Notes: generated from the sequence alone by a model not told the origin. 64,000 nt of DNA from Niastella koreensis GR20-10 (GCF_000246855.1 NC_016609.1:2046001-2110000); one strand, 5' to 3'; counted from the stretch's first letter, positions 1 to 8,873 are shown. Made by a program: numbers and translations.

Positions 1-730
1 ATTCATTTTTTTCATCCAGCATCGGTTCCCAGTTGATGAGGTCGTTGCTGGTGGCAATGTTCACAAAACGTTCGCCCCAATACATCATGTATTTGCCGTT
101 CACTTTGGCAATCACCTGGCGGCCACTCACCAGTTTGGTAACAATGGAGGCAGACTTGCTGGCCATGTCCTTAAAGCGGCCCTGGTAAGCTTTGTAAAAA
201 GCAGGACCATGCTTTGTCCAGGTGGTGAGATTGGTGGAAGTAGCTACCCCCAGCCGCGGTACTTTCTTATTCCATTGCGTGTACAGCATTACGTAGGTGC
301 CGGTTTCTGTTACGGCAATGCGTGGGTCTTCACAACCCCCGGGCCATTCAAATTCCTGCTGGTTATCGGTGGTAGGAAATAGCACCGGGGTGGGCCGGCG
401 CTTCATGGTAAGTCCGTTGCTGCTTTCTGCCAACCCTAACCTCGAAGTTCGTTCACCAATCCCTTTACCCGATCTGTCTTCAGCGCGGTAGATCACATAA
501 ATTTTATTGTTCCGGATGGTGGCAGCGGGGTTAAACACATCATTGGCTTCCCATGCCAGTTGTGTTTTGCTCATGGGGTCGGGGAAATTACTTTTGGGAT
601 CTGGCGATAAAACCGGGTTTACATTGGCAGGACGAACAAACGGACCCAACGCCCAGGCAGGCAACTGGTCCTGTGCAATGGTGTTGATGGTACTGGTCAG
701 AAAAACAAGCGCGGGAAGCATTCGTATCAT
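1..730 (-). CDS. GH130-family glycoside phosphorylase/hydrolase, 3' end cut by the window
   Basis: I translated the minus strand from the ATG at 730; it stays open for 243 codons to the window edge. A hydrophobic signal peptide ends near IAQ at residue 20, so the enzyme is exported. The following sequence has the five-bladed propeller character of GH130: YVIYRAEDRSG, GCEDPRI (the EDPR motif of the active site), YVMLYTQWN and MMYWGERFVNIATS. Known GH130 members are mannoside phosphorylases or hydrolases acting on beta-mannosidic or related linkages; the substrate cannot be told here. It is divergent from the TAT-exported barrel protein at 946 and shares a 215-bp upstream region with it. The family is fairly sure, the substrate unknown. 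Confidence 0.8.
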   Translation of the reverse strand, partial: MIRMLPALVFLTSTINTIAQDQLPAWALGPFVRPANVNPVLSPDPKSNFPDPMSKTQLAWEANDVFNPAATIRNNKIYVIYRAEDRSGKGIGERTSRLGLAESSNGLTMKRRPTPVLFPTTDNQQEFEWPGGCEDPRIAVTETGTYVMLYTQWNKKVPRLGVATSTNLTTWTKHGPAFYKAYQGRFKDMASKSASIVTKLVSGRQVIAKVNGKYMMYWGERFVNIATSNDLINWEPMLDEKNE

Positions 731-810
731 ACAATAAGTTTTATTTATAAATCCGCTGAGGGCTTAAGGCTTAAAGCTGAAAGCAAAACCGCGAATTGTA
801 TTTAACCTTC

Positions 811-836
811 GGCTTGAGCGTTCAGCGTTCAGAGTT
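811..836. repeat. Heptad GCGTT repeat, copy 1
   Basis: In the divergent spacer 731-945 the run GAGCGTT CAGCGTT CAGAGTT shows a 7-bp period. The same heptad occurs in longer form at 31091-31149 and 34831-34930. The rest of the spacer is AT-rich and I see no clear promoter box. Confidence 0.5.
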
Positions 837-945
837 GATACGTCAATTATACGCCAACCCGTTTTAAGGATTCCTTTTATATGTATTTTAATAAACCCCT
901 GGCCAATAGCTGGTTCATAGTTACTAAGTTCGCTAAAAAAACAGT

Positions 946-2868
946 ATGAGCAGGCAGGTGTCACGACGGAAGTTTATCATTACTACTGCAACAGGTGGAG
1001 TGGGGATGGCGATGGGGAATATCAACCGGTTGGCGGCAGCTGCTGCCAGTCCGTTTTTGGCGGGTGATGATCTGTATGCGCTCAGTAATTCGCTTTCTGC
1101 TACCTGGGCTTCTACTTTATTGGGCCTGCAAATAACAGATAAATCGCAGGGAGCCGATTATGGCGGTCTCCGCTGCCCGGGCACTCAACACATTTACGGC
1201 CGCATTGGCGACACTATTTATCCTTTTATGCATATGGCCCGGCGTACGGGCGACAGCCGCTACCTGGATGCGGCCACGTTGTTGTTTCGCTGGATAGAGA
1301 CCAATGTAAGCCAGCCCGATGGTTCCTGGCTCAACGAAACAAACGACAAGTGGAAAGGCATTACCGCTTTTACCGTGATCGCTTTGAGTGAGGCCATTCG
1401 ATATCATGGCGACCTGATGGACCCGGCGTTTAAAAGCGCCATAAACGACAGGCTGGCCAAAGCAGGAGAATTTATTTATTCCAACTTTAATATCGATTTC
1501 GGCAATATCAATTATCCCATTTCCGGCGCCTATGCCCTGTCGCTGTTAGGCACCATCCAGGATAATCCGAAGTTTAAAGAAAAGGGAAGGGAACTTACCC
1601 AACAGGCTCAACATTTCTTCAGCCGCAACAATCATTTTTTATTTGGGGAAGGCACCCCTTATTATGAAGCCAGTAAGAAAGGTTGTTTCTCTGTAGATCT
1701 GGGGTATAATGTAGAAGAGTCGCTGCCTAACCTAACCTTATATGGGCTGCTGAACAAAGACGAAGAATTGCTGGGCATGGTTACGGATTCTTTACAAACG
1801 CATATGGAATTCATGCTGCCCGATGGTGGCTGGGACAACAGCTGGGGCACGCGTAATTATAAATGGACGTATTACGGAAGCCGTACCAGCGATGGCTGTC
1901 AGCCGGCCTATGCCTTGCTGGCCAATCGCTATCCCCGCTTTTACCGCGCGGCATTAAAAAATGCGCAATTGTTACAACAATGCACGGTGAATGGGTTATT
2001 GATGGGTGGTCTGCATTATAACACGCACCAGGTACCGGTAAGCATGCACCATACTTTCACGCATATAAAAGCGCTCATCACTATACTGGATCATGAGCGG
2101 CCAATAGTGAAGGCAGGAGAAAAAACACTACCTCGTGAAAGTTCTTATGGCCTGCGGTTTTTTGAAGACATTCAAACCTGGCTGGTAGCTACCGGGAAAT
2201 TCAGGGCTACGGTAACTGGTTACGACCGGGAATACAAAGCCATGCACAATGGCCATGCAACAGGTGGCGCACTTACCATGCTGTGGCACGAACAAACGGG
2301 GCCGCTGCTGGTAGCCAGTATGAACAGCTATTTGCTGGTAGAAGCGGGTAATATGCAGGCTGATACTGATCCACACAGCATGGCATTAACACCCCGGGTT
2401 GAGTTGAGCAGTAACGGGGTTACTTATATGAACATAAGTTGTCTCGATGCAACTGTAGTGGCCAGCCAGGCCAAAGACAGGATAGTAATTCATGCCAGCA
2501 GCCGGTTGGTAGATAAGGACCAGAAAGATCCCGAAGCGGGACCGGTGCAATGTCAAACAGAATATATCTTCACGCCGGATAAAATAACCCTTAGCCTGCG
2601 ATGCGTTACAGTACCTGAGGGTTACAAAAACAAGATCCGTATTGTAGTACCGGTGATCTCCGCATCAACTGAACATGTGCAGGCAACCGGCAACAACAAA
2701 ATTGTAATTCAAAAAAACAAAGCGCGCGTTACGCTCCATTCCAATCAGCCACTCACCCGGTTGGAAACAACAGGTGACCGCTTTTTCAATTTTGTGCCCG
2801 GACTGGAAGCTATACCGCTTGTGATCAATGGACGCGATGCGGTAATTGATATCTCCATACAGGGTTAA
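946..2868 (+). CDS. TAT-exported (alpha/alpha)-barrel protein, probable polysaccharide-acting enzyme
   Basis: The 640-residue product starts with a twin-arginine signal (SRRKFI at residues 6-11 followed by a Gly/Ala-rich hydrophobic stretch), so it is exported folded. Residues about 50-400 are helical with repeated Trp/Tyr/His pockets (DGSWLNETNDKWKG, DGGWDNSWGTRNYKW, MHHTFTHIKAL), typical of six-hairpin barrels in glycosidases and polysaccharide lyases. Residues about 430-640 are beta-rich, like the sandwich domain of heparinase/alginate-lyase-type enzymes. I do not recognise the exact family. The divergent GH130 gene suggests a role in glycan use, but there is no SusC/SusD pair in view. Confidence 0.6.
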   Translation: MSRQVSRRKFIITTATGGVGMAMGNINRLAAAAASPFLAGDDLYALSNSLSATWASTLLGLQITDKSQGADYGGLRCPGTQHIYGRIGDTIYPFMHMARRTGDSRYLDAATLLFRWIETNVSQPDGSWLNETNDKWKGITAFTVIALSEAIRYHGDLMDPAFKSAINDRLAKAGEFIYSNFNIDFGNINYPISGAYALSLLGTIQDNPKFKEKGRELTQQAQHFFSRNNHFLFGEGTPYYEASKKGCFSVDLGYNVEESLPNLTLYGLLNKDEELLGMVTDSLQTHMEFMLPDGGWDNSWGTRNYKWTYYGSRTSDGCQPAYALLANRYPRFYRAALKNAQLLQQCTVNGLLMGGLHYNTHQVPVSMHHTFTHIKALITILDHERPIVKAGEKTLPRESSYGLRFFEDIQTWLVATGKFRATVTGYDREYKAMHNGHATGGALTMLWHEQTGPLLVASMNSYLLVEAGNMQADTDPHSMALTPRVELSSNGVTYMNISCLDATVVASQAKDRIVIHASSRLVDKDQKDPEAGPVQCQTEYIFTPDKITLSLRCVTVPEGYKNKIRIVVPVISASTEHVQATGNNKIVIQKNKARVTLHSNQPLTRLETTGDRFFNFVPGLEAIPLVINGRDAVIDISIQG

Positions 2869-2885
2869 TTGGTATAAAAATTAAA

Positions 2886-2914
2886 AAAGGCCCACGGTAA
2901 TACCGGGGCCCTTT
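2886..2914. terminator. Bidirectional terminator between convergent genes
   Basis: A hairpin with AAAGGCCC on the left and GGGGCCCTTT on the right (one bulged C), extended inward by CGGT/ACCG, lies in the 68-bp gap between convergent stops at 2868 and 2937. An A-run precedes it and T-rich sequence follows. Confidence 0.7.
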
Positions 2915-2936
2915 GGGTTTATTGTGCACTGTTTAA

Positions 2937-3401
2937 CTATTTTTCTTCTTCAACTGTAAGGTTCCAGTTGCCATTGGCCGAGTTAACGGAGATGTAGTAA
3001 TTTCCTTCGCCTTTTGTAATGTAGGTTTCAGTTGATTCGGATTTATCGGTCATTGCATCAGGTATGCCGCCGTCTTTCATTACATCTTCGCCTTCGGGAA
3101 CTACATAAAAGGAGAATAGACCCATATCGTTATCGGACGCCTTAAAGTCGTATTTTACTTTTGCCTTGCCGCCGCTTAAATGAAATGGTGCAGACTTCTT
3201 TATTCCGGAGCCTTTGAATGTAACCAACTCTGTCCATTTTTTTTCAGCAGTCTTTTCTGTAGCGGCAGCAGCTTCTTTTGAGTCGCCGGATTGTTCAGCA
3301 GCCGCCGTGCTTTCTCCACAACCAATAAGGGTAGTAACACCGATGGCTAATAAAATACCTGTAGAAATAAGCACTTTTTTGCTTGTTAATTGCATTTTCA
3401 T
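2937..3401 (-). CDS. Small exported lipoprotein, unknown function
   Basis: 154 residues. The N-terminus is a lipoprotein signal with lipobox LIGC (Cys at about residue 28), followed by an Ala/Glu/Lys-rich linker (about residues 30-55). The rest (about 56-154) reads as a small beta-sandwich: WTELVTFKGSG, FSFYVVPEGEDVM, NYYISVNSANGNWNLTVEE. The ending resembles domains that bind or are decorated at the cell surface, but I cannot assign a family. A second ATG two codons in (3395) is equally possible as the start. It stands alone, divergent from the beta-helix gene at 3585. Confidence 0.7.
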   Translation of the reverse strand: MKMQLTSKKVLISTGILLAIGVTTLIGCGESTAAAEQSGDSKEAAAATEKTAEKKWTELVTFKGSGIKKSAPFHLSGGKAKVKYDFKASDNDMGLFSFYVVPEGEDVMKDGGIPDAMTDKSESTETYITKGEGNYYISVNSANGNWNLTVEEEK

Positions 3402-3584
3402 GGTTTGTAAATTTAGGATTTAATGTACCGGGGCGAACCTAGTAATAATCGGTTAGTTCAAAAACCGTTAAAACACCTGTTTTTTTCTGCTAAGTATTTA
3501 TAGGTAATTCAGCTTATTGATTGGTTAATGATGTGTATTTATTACAGCGCTGATTGTAATTACTTGCCTATTCAACCTGTAGCC

Positions 3585-5126
3585 ATGAATTTGTTTGCTT
3601 TTATGAAAATAACGTTGCTTACTGCCGTTGCTCTTTTGCTGAATTTCACTGTGCTTGCACAGGGTAAAAGCCAATGGGTGTATTTGAATAGCGCTGATAA
3701 ACTTCAATATAAAACAACCGAACGGGGCGACAGGATAATGGATTTTTCCTATGCCGGTTACCGCGAAGGCGGTGAGGCTATTCCAACTGTACCGGTAAAA
3801 GTCACGGTAAGTCCAATATCAGGTGATAACACCAATGCTATTCAACAGGCTATAGACCAGGTAAGCGCGTTGCCTTTGGTGAATGGATTGCGCGGAGCCG
3901 TATTGTTACAACCCGGTACCTATAATTGTGAACAGCCAATTACCATCAGCACCAGCGGTGTGGTATTACAGGGCAGTGGCTCGGGTGAAACCGGTTCTGT
4001 AATAAATATGACCGGCAACCCACATGTTTGTATAACCATAAAAGGCAACAGCACAACAAAAGCAACCAATACAAAAACTACCATTGCCGATCCTTATGTT
4101 CCTTCAGGTGCTGTTAGTTTTCAATTACGCAATACAAAAGGTTTTGCAGCAGGTGATATAATCCGCATCTCACGGCCGGTAACGGAGGCCTGGGTGCAAT
4201 TGATGGGAATGGATAAACTGGTTAGGGATGGTAAAAAGCAAACCTGGGTAACCGGTGAAATAACAACTGAAAGAGTAATTAAAAAGATAGAAAGGAACAC
4301 GGTCACTGTTAATTTTCCGCTCACAGATTCTTATGATGAGCAATACCTGGGTAAAGACGGTGTGACGGTAACAACAATCACTACCAGTGGCGCCATTAAT
4401 GAAACAGGCATAGAGAACCTGCGGATTGTTGCCCCTGTGCAATCTGTGACCATCAACGAGGGGCTTTATCGCGCCCTGAACATGAGCGGGGTAACAGATG
4501 GCTGGATGCGTAAAGTAGAGATCCTGAACACCACAAACAGTATTAGTATTACGGCCAACCGGGTAACTGTTGACCATGTTAATATTTTACATGAGGTGCC
4601 AACAAAAGGTGCTGCCAAACCAGCCGATCTGAATGGAAGCGGTGCGCAGTTGCTCTTTAATCAATGTACTATTACGGGTGATAATCTTTTTTACTTTGCT
4701 ACCGGCGCCAAGGTGTCGGGGCCAATTGTTTTATTGAACTGTACCTTCAAAGGCAAGGGCTGGATCCAGCCTCATCAACGCTGGGCAACGGGATTACTGG
4801 TTGATAACTGCCAGGTGCCCGATGGCGGCATCGACTTTATGAACAGGGGCGCTATGGGTTCCGGTCATGGCTGGGCAATAGGCTGGGCCGTGGCCTGGAA
4901 TTGCACTGCGCAATCTTATTTGAACCAGTTACCGCCCGGTTCGGCCAACTGGGTGATCGGTTGTAAAGGCGAACCACAAAAAAAAGCCATTCCTTTTGAT
5001 GCAGAACCCGTATTACCCGAAGGGATTTATGATGCCCACAATACGCCTGTTGATCCATCCAGTTTGTACCTGGCACAGTTAGCTGAAAGATTGGGAAAAA
5101 CAGCGGTTCAACATACAGGGTATTAA
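3585..5126 (+). CDS. Secreted right-handed beta-helix (pectate-lyase-like) protein
   Basis: The open frame extends up to 3528, but the signal peptide (MKITLLTAVALLLNFTVLAQ) begins at 3603 and the preceding residues look non-coding. I take the ATG at 3585, with 3603 as the alternative. The mature part starts with a pectate-lyase-3-like cap (NAIQQAIDQVS, GAVLLQPGTYNC, GVVLQGSG) and runs through repeated short beta-strands as in parallel beta-helices. A role in binding or cutting an acidic polysaccharide is an inference from the fold. The length (513 aa) fits stand-alone members. I see no C-terminal T9SS sorting domain, so it probably ends in the periplasm. Confidence 0.7.
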   Translation: MNLFAFMKITLLTAVALLLNFTVLAQGKSQWVYLNSADKLQYKTTERGDRIMDFSYAGYREGGEAIPTVPVKVTVSPISGDNTNAIQQAIDQVSALPLVNGLRGAVLLQPGTYNCEQPITISTSGVVLQGSGSGETGSVINMTGNPHVCITIKGNSTTKATNTKTTIADPYVPSGAVSFQLRNTKGFAAGDIIRISRPVTEAWVQLMGMDKLVRDGKKQTWVTGEITTERVIKKIERNTVTVNFPLTDSYDEQYLGKDGVTVTTITTSGAINETGIENLRIVAPVQSVTINEGLYRALNMSGVTDGWMRKVEILNTTNSISITANRVTVDHVNILHEVPTKGAAKPADLNGSGAQLLFNQCTITGDNLFYFATGAKVSGPIVLLNCTFKGKGWIQPHQRWATGLLVDNCQVPDGGIDFMNRGAMGSGHGWAIGWAVAWNCTAQSYLNQLPPGSANWVIGCKGEPQKKAIPFDAEPVLPEGIYDAHNTPVDPSSLYLAQLAERLGKTAVQHTGY

Positions 5127-5130
5127 GACC

Positions 5131-5193
5131 GCACATTTATCGGCTAAAACTGCACGGTTATTAGCCAAAAGTGCGCACTTATCATTTAGAAGG
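5131..5193. repeat. Three degenerate 21-bp tandem units after a stop codon
   Basis: Units begin at 5131, 5152 and 5173. Each has GC[AG]C[AG] at the start, TTAT at positions 8-11 and an A-rich stretch at 16-19 (CTAAAA, CCAAAA, TTAGAA). They start four bases after the beta-helix stop. A second 21-bp array lies at 26401, also at a gene end. Confidence 0.6.
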
Positions 5194-5213
5194 TAAATTC
5201 ATGAGGCATGCAT

Positions 5214-5221
5214 TATATTTG
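5214..5221 (+). promoter_or_regulatory. Bacteroidota -7 box for the S41 peptidase gene
   Basis: TATATTTG matches the TAnnTTTG consensus exactly and lies 28 bp before the ATG at 5250. No good TTTG -33 box is visible at 19-21 bp upstream, so the call rests on one element. Confidence 0.45.
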
Positions 5222-5249
5222 GTACACTAACTAAAAATGCCTGCCAGCT

Positions 5250-6659
5250 ATGAAGTATCTCCTGATAACAGCTATGCTGTTAGGTGCCCTGAATTTAGGT
5301 GCCCAAACCTGTTCCTGTGAAAAGGAATTCTTATATGTTAAAAACATTGTTGAAAATGGTTTTGCTGGTTTCCCGGACTATATAAAAAAGAATACCGAAG
5401 CGGGTTATAAGAAAAAGGTTGACCAGTTATTGAAACTTACCCATTACAAATTTTCCTACGACAATTGCCCGCTGATCATTGGCCAGTACCTTGACTTATT
5501 TAAAAGCTATCACCTGTCGTATTGGCCTGGTTTTACCGGGTGGGAAATGGATACCGCTTTCATCATTCAACGGCCACTGTTTGAAGTAAGCGACCGCGAC
5601 ATAAACCGGTTGAAAAAATCCAGGTCCTGGGAGGGGATTTATAATGTTTTCGATTCCACTATGAAAATAGCTGTCATAAAAGATCCCACTCCCTTACACG
5701 ATTATGTAGCGGTTGTGCTGGAATCTACAAGGCCGCTCTGGAAAAAGGGCATGGTAAAGTGGGAAGGAAAATTGATCAATGACAGTACACTAAGAGGCGT
5801 GTCGTATATTCGTAACCACCGGGCGAAGGCAGATAAGCTTTTTCTCCGCGATAGCAGTAAAATGATCAGCTGGGACTGGCTGCGTGAAGGTTTTCATCAA
5901 ACCAAAATTGACCCGGCTGCTTATCCGGTCAATAAACCATCGCCCGTCATCGATGCGCGAAGCCTTTCGGCCAATACGTTTTATATAAAAATGGCCAGCT
6001 TTGGCCAGGCTGCCAAACGCCCCATAGACTCCATACTAAAAGCAAATGAACAATTATTAAACACCATTCCCAATCTTATTTTGGATTTACGTGACAATGG
6101 AGGTGGGGGCGATGAGTGCTGGTGGCCATTTATTCCGTATTGCTACACCAACCCATATAATGATGTAGGTGCAGATCTGTTGGTGTCTGATTCTACCATT
6201 GCCTTTTGTAAAAAGCAATTAGAGAATAAAAGGCTTTCAAAAAGTGAGATTGACTACTGTACCCGAATCATTGCAAGAATGGAAAGTGCAAAAGGGCCGT
6301 GGGTAACAAGTGATGAGGATAAAGTTGTTACCTCCTTTACCGAAAAAGCATTTCCCAAAAAAGTGATCATCATCGCAGACAGGTGGTGCGGCAGTTCTAC
6401 AGAAGAATTCCTGCTCATGGCAAAGCAGAGTAAAAAAGTGACCATTGTAGGAGAAAATACTGTTGGTAACCTCGATTATTCAAATATTATGACTACTCCG
6501 TTTTCCTGCCTGCCATATACGTTGGTTTATGCAACCACCCGCAGCCACCGTATCGATCTTGGCCAGGGGATTGACAATGTAGGGATCGCGCCCAATATTT
6601 ACCTGCCGGCAAACAAGAGCTGGATCGAGGAAGCGTTGAAGATAGCGGAACAACAGTAA
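5250..6659 (+). CDS. S41-family (tail-specific/CtpA-like) serine peptidase, exported
   Basis: 469 residues with an N-terminal signal peptide (MKYLLITAMLLGALNLGAQ). Residues about 25-240 form a variable N-terminal region. The S41 core has LDLRDNGGGGDE at about 276-287 and WCGSSTEEF at about 380-388, where Ser382 sits in the position of the catalytic Ser of S41 enzymes, followed by VGENTVGNLDYSN and the C-terminal GIDNVGIAPNIYL. I see no PDZ domain between the N-terminal region and the core. Such enzymes cut exported proteins in the periplasm or at the surface. It is a single gene with its own -7 box at 5214 and a terminator at 6662. Confidence 0.85.
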   Translation: MKYLLITAMLLGALNLGAQTCSCEKEFLYVKNIVENGFAGFPDYIKKNTEAGYKKKVDQLLKLTHYKFSYDNCPLIIGQYLDLFKSYHLSYWPGFTGWEMDTAFIIQRPLFEVSDRDINRLKKSRSWEGIYNVFDSTMKIAVIKDPTPLHDYVAVVLESTRPLWKKGMVKWEGKLINDSTLRGVSYIRNHRAKADKLFLRDSSKMISWDWLREGFHQTKIDPAAYPVNKPSPVIDARSLSANTFYIKMASFGQAAKRPIDSILKANEQLLNTIPNLILDLRDNGGGGDECWWPFIPYCYTNPYNDVGADLLVSDSTIAFCKKQLENKRLSKSEIDYCTRIIARMESAKGPWVTSDEDKVVTSFTEKAFPKKVIIIADRWCGSSTEEFLLMAKQSKKVTIVGENTVGNLDYSNIMTTPFSCLPYTLVYATTRSHRIDLGQGIDNVGIAPNIYLPANKSWIEEALKIAEQQ

Positions 6660-6661
6660 AC

Positions 6662-6706
6662 AAAAAGGCCTTGAAAGTACTTATAATAAAGATTTCAAGG
6701 CTCTTT
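6662..6706. terminator. Bidirectional terminator
   Basis: A 9-bp perfect stem GCCTTGAAA/TTTCAAGGC (6668-6676, 6693-6701) is flanked by AAAAA on the left and TCTTT on the right, between convergent stops at 6659 and 6730. Confidence 0.8.
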
Positions 6707-6729
6707 GATTAAATTTATAATAGCTATTA

Positions 6730-7809
6730 TCATTCGGTTAATGCCTCTGTTACCACCAGGTGTGATATCCAATAAGCTAACGTGCTTTCTGCACCCTGAT
6801 TCAAATTGACCCCTTTACGATGCAAGCCATCTGCACATCCACCGGTTGTAGCATCATATAAAGGAAGCCCCAGGTCGTTATTCCCGAAAAACCACTGATG
6901 ACTTTTGTACATGCTATCGAGGTATTGTTGTTCGCGGGTAAGTCTGAACGCTTGTTGATAATAAAGGATCATTGCCATTACGTCAATACCCTGTTGATCA
7001 AATTGCGCAGTGGACCCGTTCTCTTTGCACCATCCCTTGTTGCCTATCGGGCTCAAAACATCATTATGAAATACTTTTGATTCAAGAAAATGCATCGACT
7101 CAAAAGCAATGGTCAGGTATTCCTCTTCCTGCGTTACTTCGTAAGCATTTAATAAAGCCAATGGCAACATGGCATTGTCATATGTGAGTTCAGGTTCAAA
7201 CCAGTGCCACGAATTTATTTTGTTCTCTTTGTACATGCTGGCCATTTTGTCTGAAAGACGAATTACCATGTTCCTTTTCAGGTCGTCGGGATAATCGCAT
7301 TTTATATGTTGGCAAATACCTATGATAGCATTGGCCATACCACGTAAGGAAACAAGTTTTTGAACATGCGGGTAGGCTTTGGTAAATATTTCCCGCCCCG
7401 TTTTTACGGGTAAAGAAGAGCGGCTATCATTGATCAAATAACCCAATGCCATCATGGTCCTTCCAAATGAATCTTCCGGGCACCGTTCTTTATGGCCAAC
7501 TTTTGTATCGCTCATGAAATTTTTAAAGTGTCCATCGTCTGTTTGCATGTATTGAACAAAGCTCAGGTAAATCGGTAGAAGACGGGCGGCTATTGAATTC
7601 TTTTTATCTTTACATGCCCATACCGTAAGCAACAATGCCCGTGAATTGTCATCAATAGAATAACCTTCTTTTCTATTGGGCAACGTGGAATGTTGCATAA
7701 TACCGGTAAGATCTGTTAAGTTGTTAATATGCTTGAAATTCAAATCTGGCATTTGGATGGCGCTATTGAAAGTCTGCTTTCCGGAATGCAAAATATCTAT
7801 TGTTTCCAT
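6730..7809 (-). CDS. (alpha/alpha)-helical barrel protein, glycosyltransferase-associated type
   Basis: 359 residues with no signal peptide, so cytosolic. The sequence is helical throughout with motifs YSIDDNSRALL, CPEDSFGRTMMALG, NSWHWFEPELTYDNAMLPLALL, FDQQGIDVMAMI and a Gly-rich end (GVNLNQGAESTLAYWISH). From memory this resembles the helical domain found C-terminal to group 4 glycosyltransferases and next to GH130 phosphorylases in Bacteroidota. Here it is a separate gene with no glycosyltransferase beside it. A role in handling cytosolic mannosides or glycans is inferred from that association only; I name no enzyme activity. The nearest GH130 gene lies 6 kb away at the left edge. Confidence 0.55.
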   Translation of the reverse strand: METIDILHSGKQTFNSAIQMPDLNFKHINNLTDLTGIMQHSTLPNRKEGYSIDDNSRALLLTVWACKDKKNSIAARLLPIYLSFVQYMQTDDGHFKNFMSDTKVGHKERCPEDSFGRTMMALGYLINDSRSSLPVKTGREIFTKAYPHVQKLVSLRGMANAIIGICQHIKCDYPDDLKRNMVIRLSDKMASMYKENKINSWHWFEPELTYDNAMLPLALLNAYEVTQEEEYLTIAFESMHFLESKVFHNDVLSPIGNKGWCKENGSTAQFDQQGIDVMAMILYYQQAFRLTREQQYLDSMYKSHQWFFGNNDLGLPLYDATTGGCADGLHRKGVNLNQGAESTLAYWISHLVVTEALTE

Positions 7810-8096
7810 AATGATTTGTTTATAATTTAATTGACAGGGATGGGTAAACGACTGGTGTCAGTCATTAACTTCTAGATCGTTCTTTATTAAACTAAGAATA
7901 CGGTTATGAGTCAGCGTTAATCAAAAACCGGATCGGAATAAGAAGAAGCGAGGGGGGATAGTCCCACGAATGTAATTAAAGGTAGTTGAATTAATCAGTA
8001 ACAACTAATATATTATCACACGCATTAATAAAAGTCGAAAGATCGATAATTGTTTGTACTTTTAATTGGGAACCATTCGGGTTCGTCAGCATCTCG
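7810..8096. other. Gap between divergent genes, no gene seen
   Basis: This stretch holds the upstream regions of the divergent barrel gene (7809) and RRM gene (8176). I find no open frame of note, no hairpin with a T-run and no repeat. AT-rich sequence at 8047-8056 (AATTGTTTGT) is a loose match to a -7 box reading towards the RRM gene. Confidence 0.4.
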
Positions 8097-8154
8097 TAAT
8101 CGAATGATTGCTATCAGTTAGCTTCCTTTACCACCTGCTTTTCCCTCAGAAATT
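8097..8154 (+). promoter_or_regulatory. Conserved 5' leader of RRM gene 1 (cold-shock type)
   Basis: Two blocks, TAATCGAAT at 8097 and CCCTCAGAAATT at 8143-8154, recur before the second RRM gene (26720 and 26766-26778) with nearly the same spacing: 48 nt here and 49 nt there from TAATCGAAT to CTCAGA. The shared untranslated leader suggests common regulation of the two paralogues. Confidence 0.5.
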
Positions 8155-8175
8155 GTCACTTATAAATTTTAACAT

Positions 8176-8424
8176 ATGAATATCTATGTATCGAATTTGA
8201 GCTTCAGTGTGCAGAATGATGACTTAAGAAAACATTTTTCGGAATATGGCGAAGTTGACTCCGTAAACGTCATTATTGACAAAGTTACCAATCGCAGCCG
8301 TGGATTCGCCTTTATTGAAATGAAAGATAATCAGGCTGCAGAAAAAGCAATCCGTGAATTGAATGGACTTACGATCGACAATCGGGCAATCAAAGTAAAT
8401 GAAGCACGGGAGAAACGTGATTAG
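8176..8424 (+). CDS. Single-RRM RNA-binding protein (cold-shock type), short form
   Basis: 82 residues forming one RNA-recognition motif and nothing more: RNP2 is IYVSNL at 3-8 and RNP1 is RGFAFIEM at 42-49, with the aromatic residues that stack on RNA bases. Bacterial RRM proteins of this kind occur in cyanobacteria and Bacteroidota and are often cold-induced; they bind single-stranded RNA. The paralogue at 26803 carries an extra Arg/Gly-rich tail that this one lacks. The leader at 8097-8154 is shared with that paralogue. Confidence 0.9.
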   Translation: MNIYVSNLSFSVQNDDLRKHFSEYGEVDSVNVIIDKVTNRSRGFAFIEMKDNQAAEKAIRELNGLTIDNRAIKVNEAREKRD

Positions 8425-8477
8425 GCAAACAGACTAAGCGTGTAGCGATAACAATGTTATAAGGTATGCGTTCTTTT

Positions 8478-8765
8478 TTACTTGCTAAAACGATGGCTGT
8501 TTTGGTATTCTATTACCGTATGCATTAATTTTATCTTCTCAATAATCTTTTTTTCAAGATTACTGTTGAATTTTATTTTTTTGACTTCATCAAGGGCGCT
8601 TTCATAAGTGATTACAGCTTCCTTAAAATGACCGCTATTTTCATCCTGCAAGGCCCTGGCAAATAATTCAGCAGGAATATTTTTTTTTCGTACAATCAAA
8701 AAGCGAATTAAGATAAAAGGGATTGATAGCCCTATCAATATTATGAAGATGTAAGAAAGTGACAT
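8478..8765 (-). CDS. Small single-pass membrane protein with helical cytosolic part
   Basis: 95 residues. Residues 4-25 are one hydrophobic segment (YIFIILIGLSIPFILIRFLIV) followed by RKK, which predicts an N-out, C-in anchor. Residues 30-80 are amphipathic helices (ELFARALQDENSGHFKEAVITYESALDEVKK) and look like a single TPR-type hairpin. No family is recognised. It stands alone in the minus direction between an RRM gene and a terminator. Confidence 0.65.
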   Translation of the reverse strand: MSLSYIFIILIGLSIPFILIRFLIVRKKNIPAELFARALQDENSGHFKEAVITYESALDEVKKIKFNSNLEKKIIEKIKLMHTVIEYQNSHRFSK

Positions 8766-8873
8766 AGATCTGTTTTTTAGTGCTTATTAAGAGCACTTGT
8801 AAAGATGAGCACTTTCCTGCTATTATTGCTCAATAATCAGATTAATTTATGCAATGAGGTGATATTATTACAA

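Noticed and set aside
507-737. Plus-strand open frame opposite the left-edge gene
   Set aside because: It is the antisense of the GH130 coding sequence, which has signal peptide and family motifs.
1-6659. Polysaccharide utilisation locus
   Set aside because: There are GH130, barrel and beta-helix genes, but no SusC/SusD pair, sensor or regulator in view, so I list the genes singly.
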